A stretch of DNA of 64,000 nt from Pollenia angustigena (lineage: Eukaryota; Arthropoda; Insecta; Diptera; Polleniidae). The notes beneath the pieces were generated by a model that did not search any database, had not been told where the DNA came from, and worked only from the letters and a program-made list of their open reading frames with translations. Positions 1 to 10,789 of this stretch are shown here, in pieces; the stretch's first letter is position 1, and each line of letters begins with the position of its first letter. The stretch spans positions 246,600,830 to 246,664,829 of the forward strand of contig OV884057.1 in assembly GCA_930367215.1 (NCBI GenBank), written 5' to 3'. The translations under genes and the position numbers were made by a program.

Positions 1-130
1 AATATAGAAGTCGATATCTGTGTATTAAAAAGTAGTCTGTTTTAGCGGGTCCATGATTACCCATGGGTCCCTAATAAGGTACTCTAGACAATTTTGTTGT
101 AATTACTGTGTTCGTGCTTAGCCGACTATA
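1..130. repeat. Fragment of dispersed repeat
   Basis: The segment around 40-130 (gggtccatgattacccatg, then gtcc, then a gactata-type end) matches 37688-37790 in the same orientation with scattered mismatches. It is a fragment of a dispersed family of unknown class; no coding potential is visible. Confidence 0.55.
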
Positions 131-928
131 TTTTTTTTACTTGTTTTTATTATAAACCACATAGTTAACCGAGTAATATTAACGTCTACCCTCTGCTTTC
201 TTAAGTAAAATCATCCAAATCTTTGACGGAAACTTAAGCCGAAACAGTTGCACTAGCTCACTACCAACCAGCCTGTCGAGCCACTTTTCTTTTGAAATAA
301 AAAGTACTTTATCATAAGTGTTTTTAATTATAAAAATGTCAAACCGCTATAATTTCTACCATAACTATGTATCAGAATCATTACTAGTTTTTTACATACA
401 CATCCGTAAGGATCCATGTGTAAGTGTTTGTTTAAAAAATAAAAAAAACAAATTGAAGAGAAAAAATTATAGGATAGAGTACGTTTGTCACGGAAAACTA
501 AACGGAAGTGTTTATATAGTGTTGAGCATGAGAATGTACGACACATGTATGGGTTCGAATAAAAGTACAAAAAAGAGGAAATGCGATTTACGACAATTTA
601 GTGTGTAGAATTACAACATGTTTTACAAAAATACAATAAATGAACTACACAGGATAACGAAAAACGCAAAAGAAATATACACAATATGAAAATATATATA
701 CTATAGTTGAAGTAAACGTGTGACAAACTTCATGAATTTTTTTTTTAAATTTCTTATTTTTTAATGTACATAAATACAACAATTTATAACCCAGCAAACA
801 CAGAAATACACCATGTGTCGTTCATTTGCTGCAACGTCATACAAAAATACATTCGAAAATAAAAAATAACCATACATTCTTATTAAAAGCGGGAAGTATA
901 AAACATATAAGAATGAAAATTATACACA
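131..928. other. AT-rich stretch without recognised feature
   Basis: No TIR pair, tandem repeat or recognisable coding similarity was found. Short open frames here are low-complexity and look accidental. Confidence 0.6.
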
Positions 929-1521
929 ACTAGCTGACCCGACAGACGTTGTCCTGTCCAAATTAGGAAAAATGTTTGTGTTCGATTTTTAAAATACGTT
1001 AAAAAGATTAGTTAAAACGATGGAGCCGTTTTCTGATTTTAGTTAAATCGAAAAAAGTGGGCGTTAAAGTAGGCGGGGCAAACTTTTCTTTCCGTAAAAA
1101 CCTAAGTTGGACTATGGCAATGATTTTAAAGAAAAATCGTCCAAATTGGTCAAGCCGTTCTCAAGTTTTGCGCTTAATAGAAAAATTGGGCGTTAAAGTA
1201 GGCGTGGTACATGAAAACGTAAAATAGATTAATACTAACATATAAAAAAAAATTAGTCAAATCGATGGAGCCGTTTTTTTATTTTAGGAAAATCGAAAAA
1301 ATCGAAATCTAATTTTGACCATGGCGATCATTTTAAAGAAAAAATCGTCCAAATTATGTAGATGTCATTGGTGGTGCAATATGAAAATTGGATTTTGCCA
1401 CGCCCCTCAGCCCGCAGACCGAAAATCAAAAATCAGACTTCACAGTGTCACCCACCTGAATATCCCGAAGATTCCCTAAAAATTTTATCAAAATTGGCCC
1501 AGCCGTTTTGGAGTCCATACA

Positions 1522-1523
<2 letters not shown>
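929..1523 (+). mobile_element. ACTAGCT-type dispersed repeat leading into a microsatellite
   Basis: It starts actagctgacccgacagacg and carries internal partial duplications (gggcgttaaagtaggcg twice, attttaaagaaaaa twice). It ends agccgttttggagtccatac directly before the CATA array. A conserved start plus a microsatellite tail is a pattern known from several insect repeat families. The element at 24826-29190 has a related start (actagcttaacccggtgcg) and a (CAAA)n tail. Which superfamily mobilises it cannot be decided from this sequence. Confidence 0.55.
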
Positions 1524-1552
<29 letters not shown>

Positions 1553-2125
1553 CATACATACATAAATACATACATACATACATACATACATACATACATA
1601 CATACATACATACATACATACATACATACATACATACATACATACATACATACATACATACATACATACATACATACATACATACATACATACATACATA
1701 CATACATACATACATACATACATACATACATACATACATACATACATACATACATACATACATACATACATACATACATACATACATACATACATACATA
1801 CATACATACATACATACATACATACATACATACATACATACATACATACATACATACATACATACATACATACATACATACATACATACATACATACATA
1901 CATACATACATACATACATACATACATACATACATACATACATACATACATACATACATACATACATACATACATACATACATACATACATACATACATA
2001 CATACATACATACATACATACATACATACATACATACATACATACATACATACATACATACATACATACATACATACATACATACATACATACATACATA
2101 CATACATACATACATACATACATAC
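1524..2125. repeat. (CATA)n microsatellite, about 600 bp
   Basis: An almost uninterrupted run of the tetranucleotide CATA, about 150 units, with one visible interruption near 1561-1570 (cataaataca). Because the unit is four bases, it is open in several frames on both strands and produces artificial IHTY / MYVC polypeptides. It separates the tail of the upstream repeat from the broken 5' end of a LINE. Confidence 0.98.
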
Positions 2126-2914
2126 TGTTATGCCCCACCTAGTGCATCAATCGAACAGTTCGAACAGATGATGGCTCGGCTGAAAAGAGACGCACAGCTC
2201 CACAATCCGAAGATTATAGATGGTGATTTTAATGCATGTTCTACTGAATGGGGAAGCAAGACAACGAACAACAGGGGTCGCATCCTCCTGGAGACCTTTT
2301 CCGGTGACGACTTGACACTGGCCAATAGAGGAGGGGCGAATACATTTAGGGCAAGAGGCCTGGGATCAATCGTGGACCTTACGTTTGTAAGTGGTTCATT
2401 GGTCCGGAAAATGGACTGGATGGTCAGTGAGCATTACACACATAGTGACCACCAGGCCATAATTTTCAGTATTAAAGAACCAAAGAGAGGGCAAAACCGG
2501 GCGAAGGACGCACACCCGACTTATAGGGGATGGGCAGCTGAAAAAATGGACGTGGAAACCTTTAAGGATACAATTATTAATGTCCGATCTTTTGATGGCA
2601 CAGCCTCGGAAATGGTCGAACATCTAATGTCGAAACTTAAACAGGCTTGTGACACTTCCATGCCGAGACGAAGGGATTCGGAAAACCGGCGACCAATATA
2701 CTGGTGGAACCCAGAAATAAATAGCCTGCGCAAACAATGCCTCAGTGCTAGAAGAAAGAGCCAACGCCAAAGAAACCGACCCGACTTAATTGAACGACAG
2801 AACGAATATAAGCGACTAAGGAAAGAACTCCAACGCGCTATAACAAGGAGTAAAATTAATCACCCCTATTATGAAAGTCGACATCGACACAAGTCGACGG
2901 CACCTGAACAGTAA
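2126..2914 (+). pseudogene. LINE endonuclease domain remnant
   Basis: Translates to a strong APE-type endonuclease tail. An APPS motif starts it, followed by IIDGDFNACSTEWGS (the catalytic D-x-N region), RGRILLETF, GSIVDLTFVS and HYTHSDHQAI (catalytic SDH). A basic linker such as RRRDSENRRPIYWWNPEI follows, normal between endonuclease and RT in this clade. The N-terminal half of the endonuclease is missing; translation runs straight in from the CATA array, so there is no genuine start. It stops at 2912-2914 just before the RT domain should begin. In an intact element this protein nicks target DNA for target-primed reverse transcription. Here it cannot be functional. Confidence 0.88.
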
Positions 2915-3049
2915 TGGTATTTTCTGAGTCGTTGTTGACAATAATCGATTACTATTGACAGTCAATTGATATTTTCTAAGGCGCTTTCAAGTCGACGTCG
3001 AGTAGTATTGTCTCCGTTTTAGTCGACAGGAAATTTTGCGGCGACTCAA
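2874..3049. other. GTCGAC-rich filler replacing the LINE RT core
   Basis: Between the endonuclease linker and the RT thumb there is only about 135-175 bp, where roughly 1.5 kb of RT coding would be expected. The filler contains four GTCGAC or near-GTCGAC motifs (near 2877, 2894, 2991 and 3023) and a gacaataatcgattactatt segment. It resembles neither side of the LINE and may be inserted DNA or repair filler. Confidence 0.5.
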
Positions 3050-3946
3050 ATGAAAGTTAAAGAAAAGATTCTAACTCAACTTACGTACCTTGGAGTGGTA
3101 ATAGATGACAAACTAAAGTTCAGACCACATATTGAAAAAATATGCACTAAGGCATCGAACATCGTGGTAGCTTTGTCTAGGATGATGCCAAACGTAGGGG
3201 GACCTAGGCATGGGAACAGGAAGCTAATCTCTTCAGTGGTAAAATCAACCATTTTATACGCGGCCCCAATATGGGCGGAAGCTCTTAAAGTCAAGTCGGT
3301 TGCGGCCAAACTAAACTCCGTATACAGATTATGTGCCTTAAGAGTAAGCAGTGCATATAGAACTACATCGGACGATGCAGCTTACGTTATAGCGGGAATA
3401 ATCCCAATTGACATAATGGCAGACGAGGCAAAACGCGTGTATGAGCGCAAAAGATTAAGTCCAAATGCAAATGAGACTCCAAACATGGAGAGACTGAAAA
3501 CCATGCAGGCATGGCAGAAGAGATGGGAGGAAAGTGGAAAGGGGATATGGACTTTTAGACTTATACCGAAAATAGAGTCTTGGCTAAAGCGAAAGCATGG
3601 CGAGGTGAACTACCACCTAACGCAATCTCTTACGGGACATGGAGGGTACAGAAAATATCTGCACAAGTTTGGACTCGACACGTCACCAAACTGTCCCTCT
3701 TGCGCAAACCAATTAGAGGATGCAGAACACGTTATGTTTTGGTGTCCAAGATTTGAAACCGAGCGTAGGCACACAGAGGATCTAATAGGACAGAGTATAT
3801 ATACTGAAAACATAATAGACGTAATGACAAGAAAGAAAGAGAACTGGGATGCGACCTGCTCTCTAGTCAAGGAAGTCCACAAAAAGCTGAGGGAGGAAGA
3901 GAAGCACAGAAAGATGATATTGCAGGTAGAAGTAGAGACTAATTAG
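3050..3946 (+). pseudogene. LINE RT C-terminus and zinc knuckle
   Basis: An open frame of 298 codons starting inside the RT thumb: LTYLGVVIDDKLKF, then HIEKICTKA, then ILYAAPIWAEAL, typical of the region after the RT active site. It continues through SLTGHGGYRKYLHKFG into a CX2CX8HX4C knuckle (CPSCANQLEDAEHVMFWC, about residues 215-232) and a lysine/glutamate-rich tail. The catalytic FADD box lies in the deleted part. The frame itself is uninterrupted, which suggests a fairly young insertion, but without an RT core it is dead. Confidence 0.88.
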
Positions 3947-4060
3947 GTCTATCCGACCCTGCGAAGGAATATCATGACAGACAGTTCCGCAGGGCTGAAG
4001 GAAGAGGAAGGAGGTGTTTTTAGTCGGTAGGAATCTGCCAGACGATAAACTAGCAATATC

Positions 4061-4799
4061 GCCAAAATTTCATTATGATAATAAAAAGAAGATTTTGCAT
4101 TTTGAAAAAAATATTAATTTACATATAAGAACAGATTTTTATTTTAAATTAAACTTTTCCAAAGTTACTTCTAACGATCCATCAACATCATGAGATTTCT
4201 GGAAAGCCGAACAAACATTATCTTGATTTCTTTCATTGAAGACACTTTAGATAAATCTTTCTTCGTCTATAAATTTTTAAGTTTGCCTTTTGCTAAGTTT
4301 TCTTATAACTTTTCTTACTTTTCTTACTAAATCATAAACAGTCACAACTCAAAATTTAAAAATGTTTAGGAGAGGCAAAAAACTGGCTTCAAAAACATGG
4401 TTCTTTGAGAAAGTATAAGTTTATTGGTGATAGGGGAAGGGAACAAATTATTCTACTCGCCTCTCCCACCAATAAACTCAGACTTACTGAAAGAAAATTT
4501 GCATAATGTGAACCCAGGCTTTAAGAAGAAAAGTTTAACAAGACCGTAACGCAAACGAAGTTAACGTGGTCTTCGTAGATTCGATTTATGAACTGATTTA
4601 TGAAAATATAAAACGATTTCGATAAGTTTTGGGTTGTGACTGTTTACGATTTAGTGTGCGAGTTGTATGCATTTAAATAACACATGCCAACAAATTTTCA
4701 ACCCATTGACCAGAGTATACCTTACTAAAGTTCTGGGTTACGTTTAATCCGAATCTGTACTCAGAATTTCTCCATCACATCACATTTCGCAATATCATC
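4061..4799. other. AT-rich interval with an inverted pair
   Basis: No coding similarity. An inverted pair occurs at about 4325-4360 (actaaatcataaacagtcac) and 4627-4662 (reverse complement, one or two changes). A smaller stem-loop sits inside it (gtttattggtg near 4410 against caccaataaac near 4470). Possibly a degraded TIR element. Confidence 0.4.
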
Positions 4800-5836
4800 G
4801 CTAAAATTTGCTTTTTATAGGAAATATTGATAGTTTTTACTTGTTATGGGAATTTTGTTATTATTTACTTTTTATAGGAAATTTTGTTAAAATTAACTTC
4901 ATAAAGGAAATTTTGATAATATATAATTTTATTGGACTAATTGGGTTTTATATTAAATATTGCTAAAATTTACTTTTTATAGAAAATTTTGCCAAGATAT
5001 ACTTTTTATAGGAAATTTTGTTAATATTTTCAATTTATAAGAAAATTTGACAAAATTTACTTTTTGTACAAAACTTTGTTCAAATTACTTTTTATAGGAA
5101 ATTTTGTTTAAGTTTACTTTGTATAGAAAATTTTGCTCAAAATTAATTTTTTATAGGAAATTTTGTTAGAATGTACTTTTTATAGGAAATTTTGCTGAAA
5201 TTAACTTTTTATAGGAAGTTTTGTTAAAATTTACTATTTATAGGAAATTTTGCTGGAATTTAATAGTTATAGAAAATTTTGCTCACATTAACTTTGTATA
5301 GGATATATTGTTAAAATTTACTTATTTTAGGATATTTTGCTAAAATTTACTTTTTATAGGAAATTTTGCTAAAATTTACTTTTTATAGGAAATTTTGCTA
5401 AAATTTACTTTTTACAGGAAATTTTGCTAAAAGTTACACTGTGTAGGAAATGTGGTTAAAATTTTCAATTTGTAAGAAAATTTGGCAAAATTTACTTTTT
5501 GTAGGAAATTTTGTTAAAATTACTTTTTAAAGAAAATTGTGCTAAAATTTACTTTTTATAGGAAATTTTGCTAAAATTTATATTTTATAGGAAATATTGT
5601 TAAAATTTATATTTAATAGGAAATTTTGCTAAAATTCACTTTTTATATAAGAAATTTTGAAAAATTTTCTATTTTAAAGAAAATTTTGCTTAAATTTACT
5701 TTTTATAGAAAATGTTTCTAATAATGACTTTCTGTAGCTGCTATTGTTAAAATTTACTTTTTATAGGAAATTTTGTTAAAGTTTACTTTTAAAAAGAAAT
5801 TTTCGTTAAAATTTACTATTTATACGAAATTTTGAA
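4800..5836. repeat. Minisatellite, about 29-bp unit, roughly 35 copies
   Basis: Degenerate tandem copies of a unit close to aaaatttacttttt + ataggaaattttgct (29 bp). Near-identical consecutive copies occur around 5335-5425, with more diverged copies (27-31 bp) at both ends. No ORF. The homogeneous core with decayed edges is what local unequal exchange or replication slippage would give. Confidence 0.9.
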
Positions 5837-5899
5837 ACCGAAACTTAAAACGTAATCCATTTTAAAAATATTAATATTATGCCTGCTTATAACAAAAAA

Positions 5900-6246
5900 A
5901 CAAAAATAAGGCACGATAGTGTGACTATATTGTACCGATTTTTGTATCGTTTTTGGCTTAGCCAATATGCGCCGAAAAAATTCGTTAGACCCCTTTCAAA
6001 CTCGGCAAGTTACTTGCCGACAACAACAAAGTCTGTACAAAATTTTTTTTTCCTTACCCCGTCAGCGGTAAGCTGACGTCTACAAACCAAGAGCTGCGCA
6101 AGAAGCTTGCCGAGTGTGAAAGGGGTCTTACCATGTGCGACGATAATGTGGCCGGTCAAAACTTTATTATGCAATTTGTGCCGATGAACCACGATAAAAA
6201 TCTTAGTAGATTGTGCTAGGTGCATCGATTGTGTGATCTTAGCTTA
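5900..6246. mobile_element. Partial copy of the AGCTAAGATCCC element (PIF/Harbinger-type TSD family)
   Basis: The sequence from gcacgatagtgtgactatat to the right end tgtgatcttagc + tta matches the right half of the complete element at 60108-60976. The left half is missing. The copy is interrupted by the MITE at 5988-6127. Family assignment follows the 3-bp TTA target site of the full copy. Confidence 0.7.
5988..6127. mobile_element. 140-bp MITE, TTA target duplication
   Basis: Ends gacccctttcaaactcggca (left) and cttgccgagtgtgaaagg + ggtc (right) are inverted repeats of about 22 bp with one mismatch. TTA flanks both sides (5985-5987, 6128-6130). The paralogous segment at 60850-60870 lacks the insert, giving an empty-site control. 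A 3-bp TWA target fits PIF/Harbinger-type mobilisation; no transposase is encoded. Confidence 0.88.
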
Positions 6247-7440
6247 GGCCTGTGTAATTAATTTAAATGTAAATAACACATGTGTCCATTTTGTGTAATT
6301 TTCTCCAATCTTTAAAGGGAAGAAAAAAAAAATTACTTTGATCATTTTCTTCTAGCTGGTAATTTAGGATTAATGCTTTAATGGATATCTTCAATTTGTT
6401 TGCCGGGATGTAAAAGTGTGTGTTTGAGTATATGAAGCTATAAAATATAGGATAACAATTTGTTAAAGTTCAACAAGTTGCTGATATTTTATATACATCC
6501 AAACTTTCAAACGTTTATCAGGATAGAGAATAAATTCCTATAATTTAAGCAAAACTTGGAAAATATGCTCGAATATTTTACAAACTAAAAGCTAAAAACT
6601 GAAGTAATTGACTGCTATAATTTGTAACATAAATAAGAAAGACCTTGAGCTACAACTCACCTTTAGCACAAACATATTTACAACCATTTTAAAGGAAACC
6701 AATGCTATTAGTTTTTCTTTTAGGCCAGACTCAAGTCCTTTTTCCTTTTGCATGTTTATTAATAATGCGTACATGAAGTCAAACTATTAGCCCTCAGGGA
6801 CAATTTTGTGTAAATTAGCCCCAGCTTTTCTTATGTTTGTAATCATCATCATCGTTATCTTCCTAAAAAATTATCATCAGCACCATCTTCTTCTTTTTCA
6901 TATGAGAGTGTTTGTGTCACTAGTTGTCTGTGTTAGAGCCATCAAGTGTTTTCGTTAGTGTCTATAGCCTGTGTATCCATGAGTGTTAAAGAAATTTGTT
7001 TGTTTGTTTGTTTTTCTTTATGAAAACACGCACTTGAGAAAAAGATGTCTTTAATGTGTGTTTGCAAGTTGCTGAGGCAAAAGAATTGTACAAATTATTT
7101 ACATGCAAAGGCCATGTCCAAGAGTATTTCTTTCTCTTTAAGTGTTTAAATGTTTTCTATTTTCGTAATAAATGATTTCTTGTGTAAATAGTGTCGAGGT
7201 CAAGGCTAAAAGATAAATATAAATTGTTACAGAACTAAATAGTATTTCTTTATTATTTTGAAAAAGGTAATCAAATAAATGTTAGACTTTTGAGTTTTTA
7301 TGAAAGGTAAAATTTAGCTTTAAAAGGATTTTTGCCAAATGTAGCAACTTTAAATAAATGTGAGTCACACCTTAATGTTACGTTGTTGCCCAACTTAATT
7401 TGAAATTTCTTTGTTTCTTTGTTTATTGACAAATTCAACC
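6247..7440. other. AT-rich interval, nothing recognised
   Basis: No repeat structure beyond a short (TTTG)n run near 6999-7015 and no coding similarity in six frames. Confidence 0.6.
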
Positions 7441-7886
7441 ATGGAGAGGTACATAACTGAGCAGCACATTAATTGCACTGCGTGTTTTTTTGGCACCATA
7501 ATCGACCAAATGTATCCACAATTGGGAGAACTGAGCGCAAATTTCAGCACCCGGCTTGTAGGAAATTTAATTCACAAAAAGTGACTGTTTGGTGCGGTTT
7601 ATGGGCTGGCGGCTTCATCAGGCCGTACTTCTTTGAAAATGAGGTCAGCCAAGCAGTAACCGTGAATAGTGTTCGCTATTGCGAGATGATAGCAGACTTC
7701 TTGCGGCCAGAAATTGAGGCCGCCACGATCTAGTGTTTGATACCGTTGGCTTTCTGTCTTTGGGGTTATTTAAAATAAAAAGTCAAGAACAATTCAAGAG
7801 CTAAAGGATGAGATAATTCAGTACATTAACGACATTGAATCTCAATTATTTTTCAGAGTCATTGAAAATATGGAAAATCGGATGGT
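7441..7886 (+). pseudogene. DD41D-type mariner transposase fragment
   Basis: Begins atggagaggtacataactga, matching the MERYxxEQ start of this transposase group, then jumps by internal deletion to HHNRPNVSTIGRT. A second jump leads to VTVWCGLWAGGFIRPYFFEN, SQAVTVNSVRYCEMI and a C-terminal VIENMENRM. The DNA-binding region is mostly gone. The QQDGAT and LDYF boxes carrying the second and third catalytic residues have been deleted, leaving a CLLFL-like scar near 7740. The copy is cut off at about 7886 where the 3' end of a minus-strand LINE begins. Confidence 0.8.
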
Positions 7887-9560
7887 ACACAGAAAAAATT
7901 ATTGCCGAATTATTTTCAAACAAACGCTTGTTTAAAAATTTTTTGCATTTGTACGAATTTTTTTGCTGATTCAATTAATATTTTTGTTTGATTTTTATTT
8001 TACCAACAATATACGCGTTATTGGTTTCAAGTTTTCATAATTGTTCTTAAAGATTGATAACCGATTACACGTAATTAAATTTTCTGGCAAATTATTGTAC
8101 TTTAGACTACCCGAATATTCTATTCTTTGCTTGGTTGTCTCCAGTCTGCAACGTGTCATTCTAAGATTTCCAGCATTTCTTGTGTTAAAACGATTTTGAT
8201 TAACAGTAAGATTAACTGAACGATAACCAATGTTGTTTATAGATTTATAAACGTAAAATAAAAGTTGTTTTTCGTATAAACCATGTATTGGTAAAATATT
8301 TTTACAATAATCATTAAATAATGATATAGTACTGTGTGTAAGAGGTAAATTAAAAACACATTTAAGAGCTTTATTTTGAACTGACTGCAATGATTTTAGT
8401 TCATTATTATTTTTATATGCATAAATAATTGCAAGGTACTCGAGACGGCTGTGTATAATAGATTGATAAATTAGCAATTTGTTCTCGTACTTAATTTTTT
8501 CTTTAATTTAAAAAGCATCCCCAAGGCTGAAGCTATTTTAGTCTTTAAATAACCCATGTGACCATCCCATGACAAATTGCTTTTCAAAATAACACCCAAG
8601 TATTTTATTTCGTGCTCTTCATTTACTATTATCCCGTTAACGTAGATAGAAAAATTATTATTCAAAGCTTGAGAATGAGGTCTAAAACGTAGCAATTTTG
8701 TCTTATCAGCATTTAGTACAAGTCGATTTATTCTTGCAAATTCAAATAATAAAGAAGAATCTCTTTCCATTTGTGTTTTAAGTACCAAGTCAAATTTATA
8801 AGGATACAAAATCGATACATCATCAGCAAACATAACAATTTTACCACCAAGACCAATATTATTGATATCATTAAGATACAACATAAAAAGAAGAGGTCCT
8901 AAAACACTGCCCTGCGCCACACCGCACTTTACAGAAGCAATAGAACTTTTCTGTCCAAAAACATCAACATATTGTTTTCTGTTCATTAAAAAACTTTCAA
9001 TCAGTTTAAGTTCCGCTCCAAAAACGCCGTAATATTGAAGTTTTTCGATTAAAATTTTTTGATCTACCAGGTCAAACGCTTTACTGAAATCATAAAAAAT
9101 AGCAGCAACTCCACTATAGCCTTTATCCAGACCATCACAAACAGTGTTTACAACACTGACAACTGCCTCGTCAGTTCCACTGCCCTGAACAAATCCAAAT
9201 TGATTTTTGAACAGTAACGATTCTTTATCAAGAAAATCCCTCAACTGAGAGTGAATTATTTTCTCAAATACTTTATCAATAACAGAAAGTAACGCTATCG
9301 GTCGGTATTTATCCACCGCTTTCGCTTGTGTATCTTTCGGTATTGGAATAACTTTGTGTAGTTTGAGAGCTTCAGGATAAATAGATGTTCTAATCATGGC
9401 ATTAAAAATCCTAGCTAAATGTGGTGACAGAACTGTACAACAGTATATTAGCAGCTTTTACGAAATATTATCATTCCCAGTACTAGTTGTTTTTTTAAAA
9501 TTTCTTATAATGTTTTCCACTTCACTTGATGTAACAGCTTTTAATGAAAAACGTTTATTA
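7887..9560 (-). mobile_element. 5'-truncated LINE (CR1/L2-like RT)
   Basis: Minus-strand non-LTR retrotransposon remnant: RT domain, short C-terminal domain and roughly 100 bp of AT-rich 3' UTR ending against the mariner fragment at about 7887. No endonuclease remains. The 3'-constant, 5'-truncated shape is usual for LINEs. Clade is uncertain: the RT resembles CR1/L2 and jockey relatives. Confidence 0.82.
7995..9545 (-). pseudogene. LINE reverse transcriptase, frameshifted
   Basis: The RT motifs run in order on the minus strand: KVIPIPKDTQAKAVDKYRPI, then ALLSVIDKVFEKI, then NQFGFVQGSGTDEAV (motif 2). FYDFSKAFDLVDQKIL carries the first catalytic Asp, GVAQGSVLGPLLF follows, and FADDVSILYP is the active-site FxDD box. 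KYLGVILKSNLSWDGH is the thumb. One lost base near 8475 shifts the frame into IYQSIIHSRLEYLAIIYAYK and a conserved-looking C-terminal domain ending LLVK. Upstream of 9397 the RT N-terminus (VLSPHLARIFNAMIRTS) continues to about 9545 with a stop. Catalytic aspartates are retained but the frame is broken. Confidence 0.85.
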
Positions 9561-9755
9561 TGCTGGGTATTTTTTTTTTCTTTTTTTTATTTTATTTTGT
9601 ATGAAATATTTAACGCTCTTTAATGTTGTCGTCTTTTTGCATTTTTTTTTATTTGATCGTAAGCAGCACTTTTAAGTGAAATATAAGAACAACAACAAAA
9701 AACACATATAGTCTATTTTTGGACGCTTTAAAAAAGTACAACAATAACAGCAATA

Positions 9756-10107
9756 CCTAAACAAGACCGGAAAGCGTTTTCCAGGTGTAAAAAATTCTCA
9801 TGCCCATACAATTTGTATGAAGCTTCCCTAAATAGCGCGGCGTCAACGCTTTACAATTGGAAAATCCGATTTTGACAGCGCGTTTAATAGTGAAGTTGGC
9901 CGCTATTGTTAATAAATAATGGCACTTAACCTATTTTTTGTCAAACTAGCGGTTTTATCTTCTTTTTATTTCTATTATGTGGGTTTTATTAAAGTAGAAA
10001 GTTAATACTGCTGTTTGTGGCACAACGTTGACGCTCTTGTTTAGGTATGTCATATCAGCGTAAAAGCTAAGTGGAAGAAAACGTTCCGCCTTCCGCTCTT
10101 ATTTAGG
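9756..10107. mobile_element. 352-bp TA-flanked MITE
   Basis: Left end cctaaacaagaccggaaagc and right end gcggaa..., read back as cctaaataagagcggaaggc, are inverted repeats. TA occurs on each side (9754-9755, 10108-10109). An extra internal copy of the end motif (gctcttgtttaggta) lies near 10031-10046. TA target duplication suggests Tc1/mariner-type mobilisation; no coding capacity. Confidence 0.72.
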
Positions 10108-10284
10108 TACGGCTGTAAGAAAGATGATAAAATAGCGTACCGACGTTTGTACTAAAAATAATAAAAACAATAGCAGGTAAAAAAAACGTTTCATTCTTTT
10201 TAAACAACAACAACAACATTATAAGAAACAAAATAAATTTTTGGTTGGTTTCAAAGTTGGTAAAAAAGAATGAAAAACCAAATC

Positions 10285-10360
10285 CCGTATTAAATATTTT
10301 AAAACTGTTTAGTTGAATACATCAAATACAAAAATAGAATGATGACGAAAAACATTGTGT
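10285..10360 (+). repeat. Short dispersed segment shared with 39411-39485
   Basis: cccgtatt...aaaactgtttagttgaat and tagaatgatgacgaaaaac line up with 39411-39485, including the ATGATGACGAAAA start. Here the frame hits a stop after nine codons, whereas the copy at 39469 stays open longer. Confidence 0.5.
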
Positions 10361-10505
10361 GTGTATAAATAAGACTTCGTTCAAAAATTATTCCAAAATA
10401 AAAATGTGTCTCAAAGTCAGCCGGCCGCTCTGCCTTCATCTTCTCCTACAGTACTTGCGCGTCATTGCTTGTGCAAAAACTTTTTTGTTTGATTCAGCAA
10501 AATTA

Positions 10506-10786
10506 CACTACGTGACAATTTTTTGACCAAATGAATTTGACACCTAATCTTTATGTAAAATTGCCCGCTGAATCCGAATATGAAGTCATTTAATTTTTTG
10601 GATATTTGCATTTCAGTCACATCATCTTTTTTAAAAACACAAATAACGGTTATTTTGGAATATCTCAAAAACTATTCTACTTTTGACAATTCTGACTTCA
10701 TATTCGGATTCAGCGGAAAATTTTACATAAAGATTAATTGTCAGATTCATTTGGTCAGGACTTTGTTGAAATTTTGTCACGTAGTG
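10506..10786. mobile_element. 281-bp CACTACGTGACAA MITE, TTA target duplication
   Basis: Terminal inverted repeats cactacgtgacaatttt... extend imperfectly to about 40 bp. TTA is duplicated at 10503-10505 and 10787-10789. A second copy lies at 53423-53759. Both share the central block catttcagtcacatcatctt. Inside this copy gaatccgaatatgaagtca is also present in inverted form (about 10568-10587 and 10691-10711). TTA points to PIF/Harbinger-type transposition. Confidence 0.88.
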
Positions 10787-10789
10787 TTA

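Larger units (their letters stand above)
2126..4060 (+). mobile_element. R1-clade-like LINE, 5' truncated and internally deleted
   Basis: A non-LTR retrotransposon remnant consisting of the C-terminal half of the apurinic-type endonuclease, a deletion or replacement of the RT core, and the C-terminal part of the polyprotein with its zinc knuckle. About 100 bp of 3' UTR follows (gtgtttttagtcggtaggaa near 4012). The 5' break falls exactly at the end of the CATA array. R1-clade placement rests on the endonuclease wording and on the C-terminal CX2CX8HX4C knuckle with the preceding LTGHGGYRKYLHKFG motif. Confidence 0.85.

Noticed and set aside
318..608. 96-residue plus-strand frame and an overlapping minus-strand frame
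   Set aside because: No Met start on the plus strand, atypical composition, no recognisable motif; probably chance in AT-rich DNA.
1448..2138. Long MYVCMYVC and IHTYIHTY open frames of up to 223 codons on both strands
   Set aside because: They are translations of the CATA tetranucleotide array; a 4-bp unit without stops gives the same tripartite peptide in several frames.
4800..5836. Regularly spaced repeats resembling a CRISPR array
   Set aside because: Units are contiguous with no unique spacers, degenerate and AT-rich, in a eukaryotic genome; it is a minisatellite.
5879..6076. 65-residue frame at 5879
   Set aside because: It spans the boundary of a TTA-target element and a nested MITE; no conserved protein pattern.
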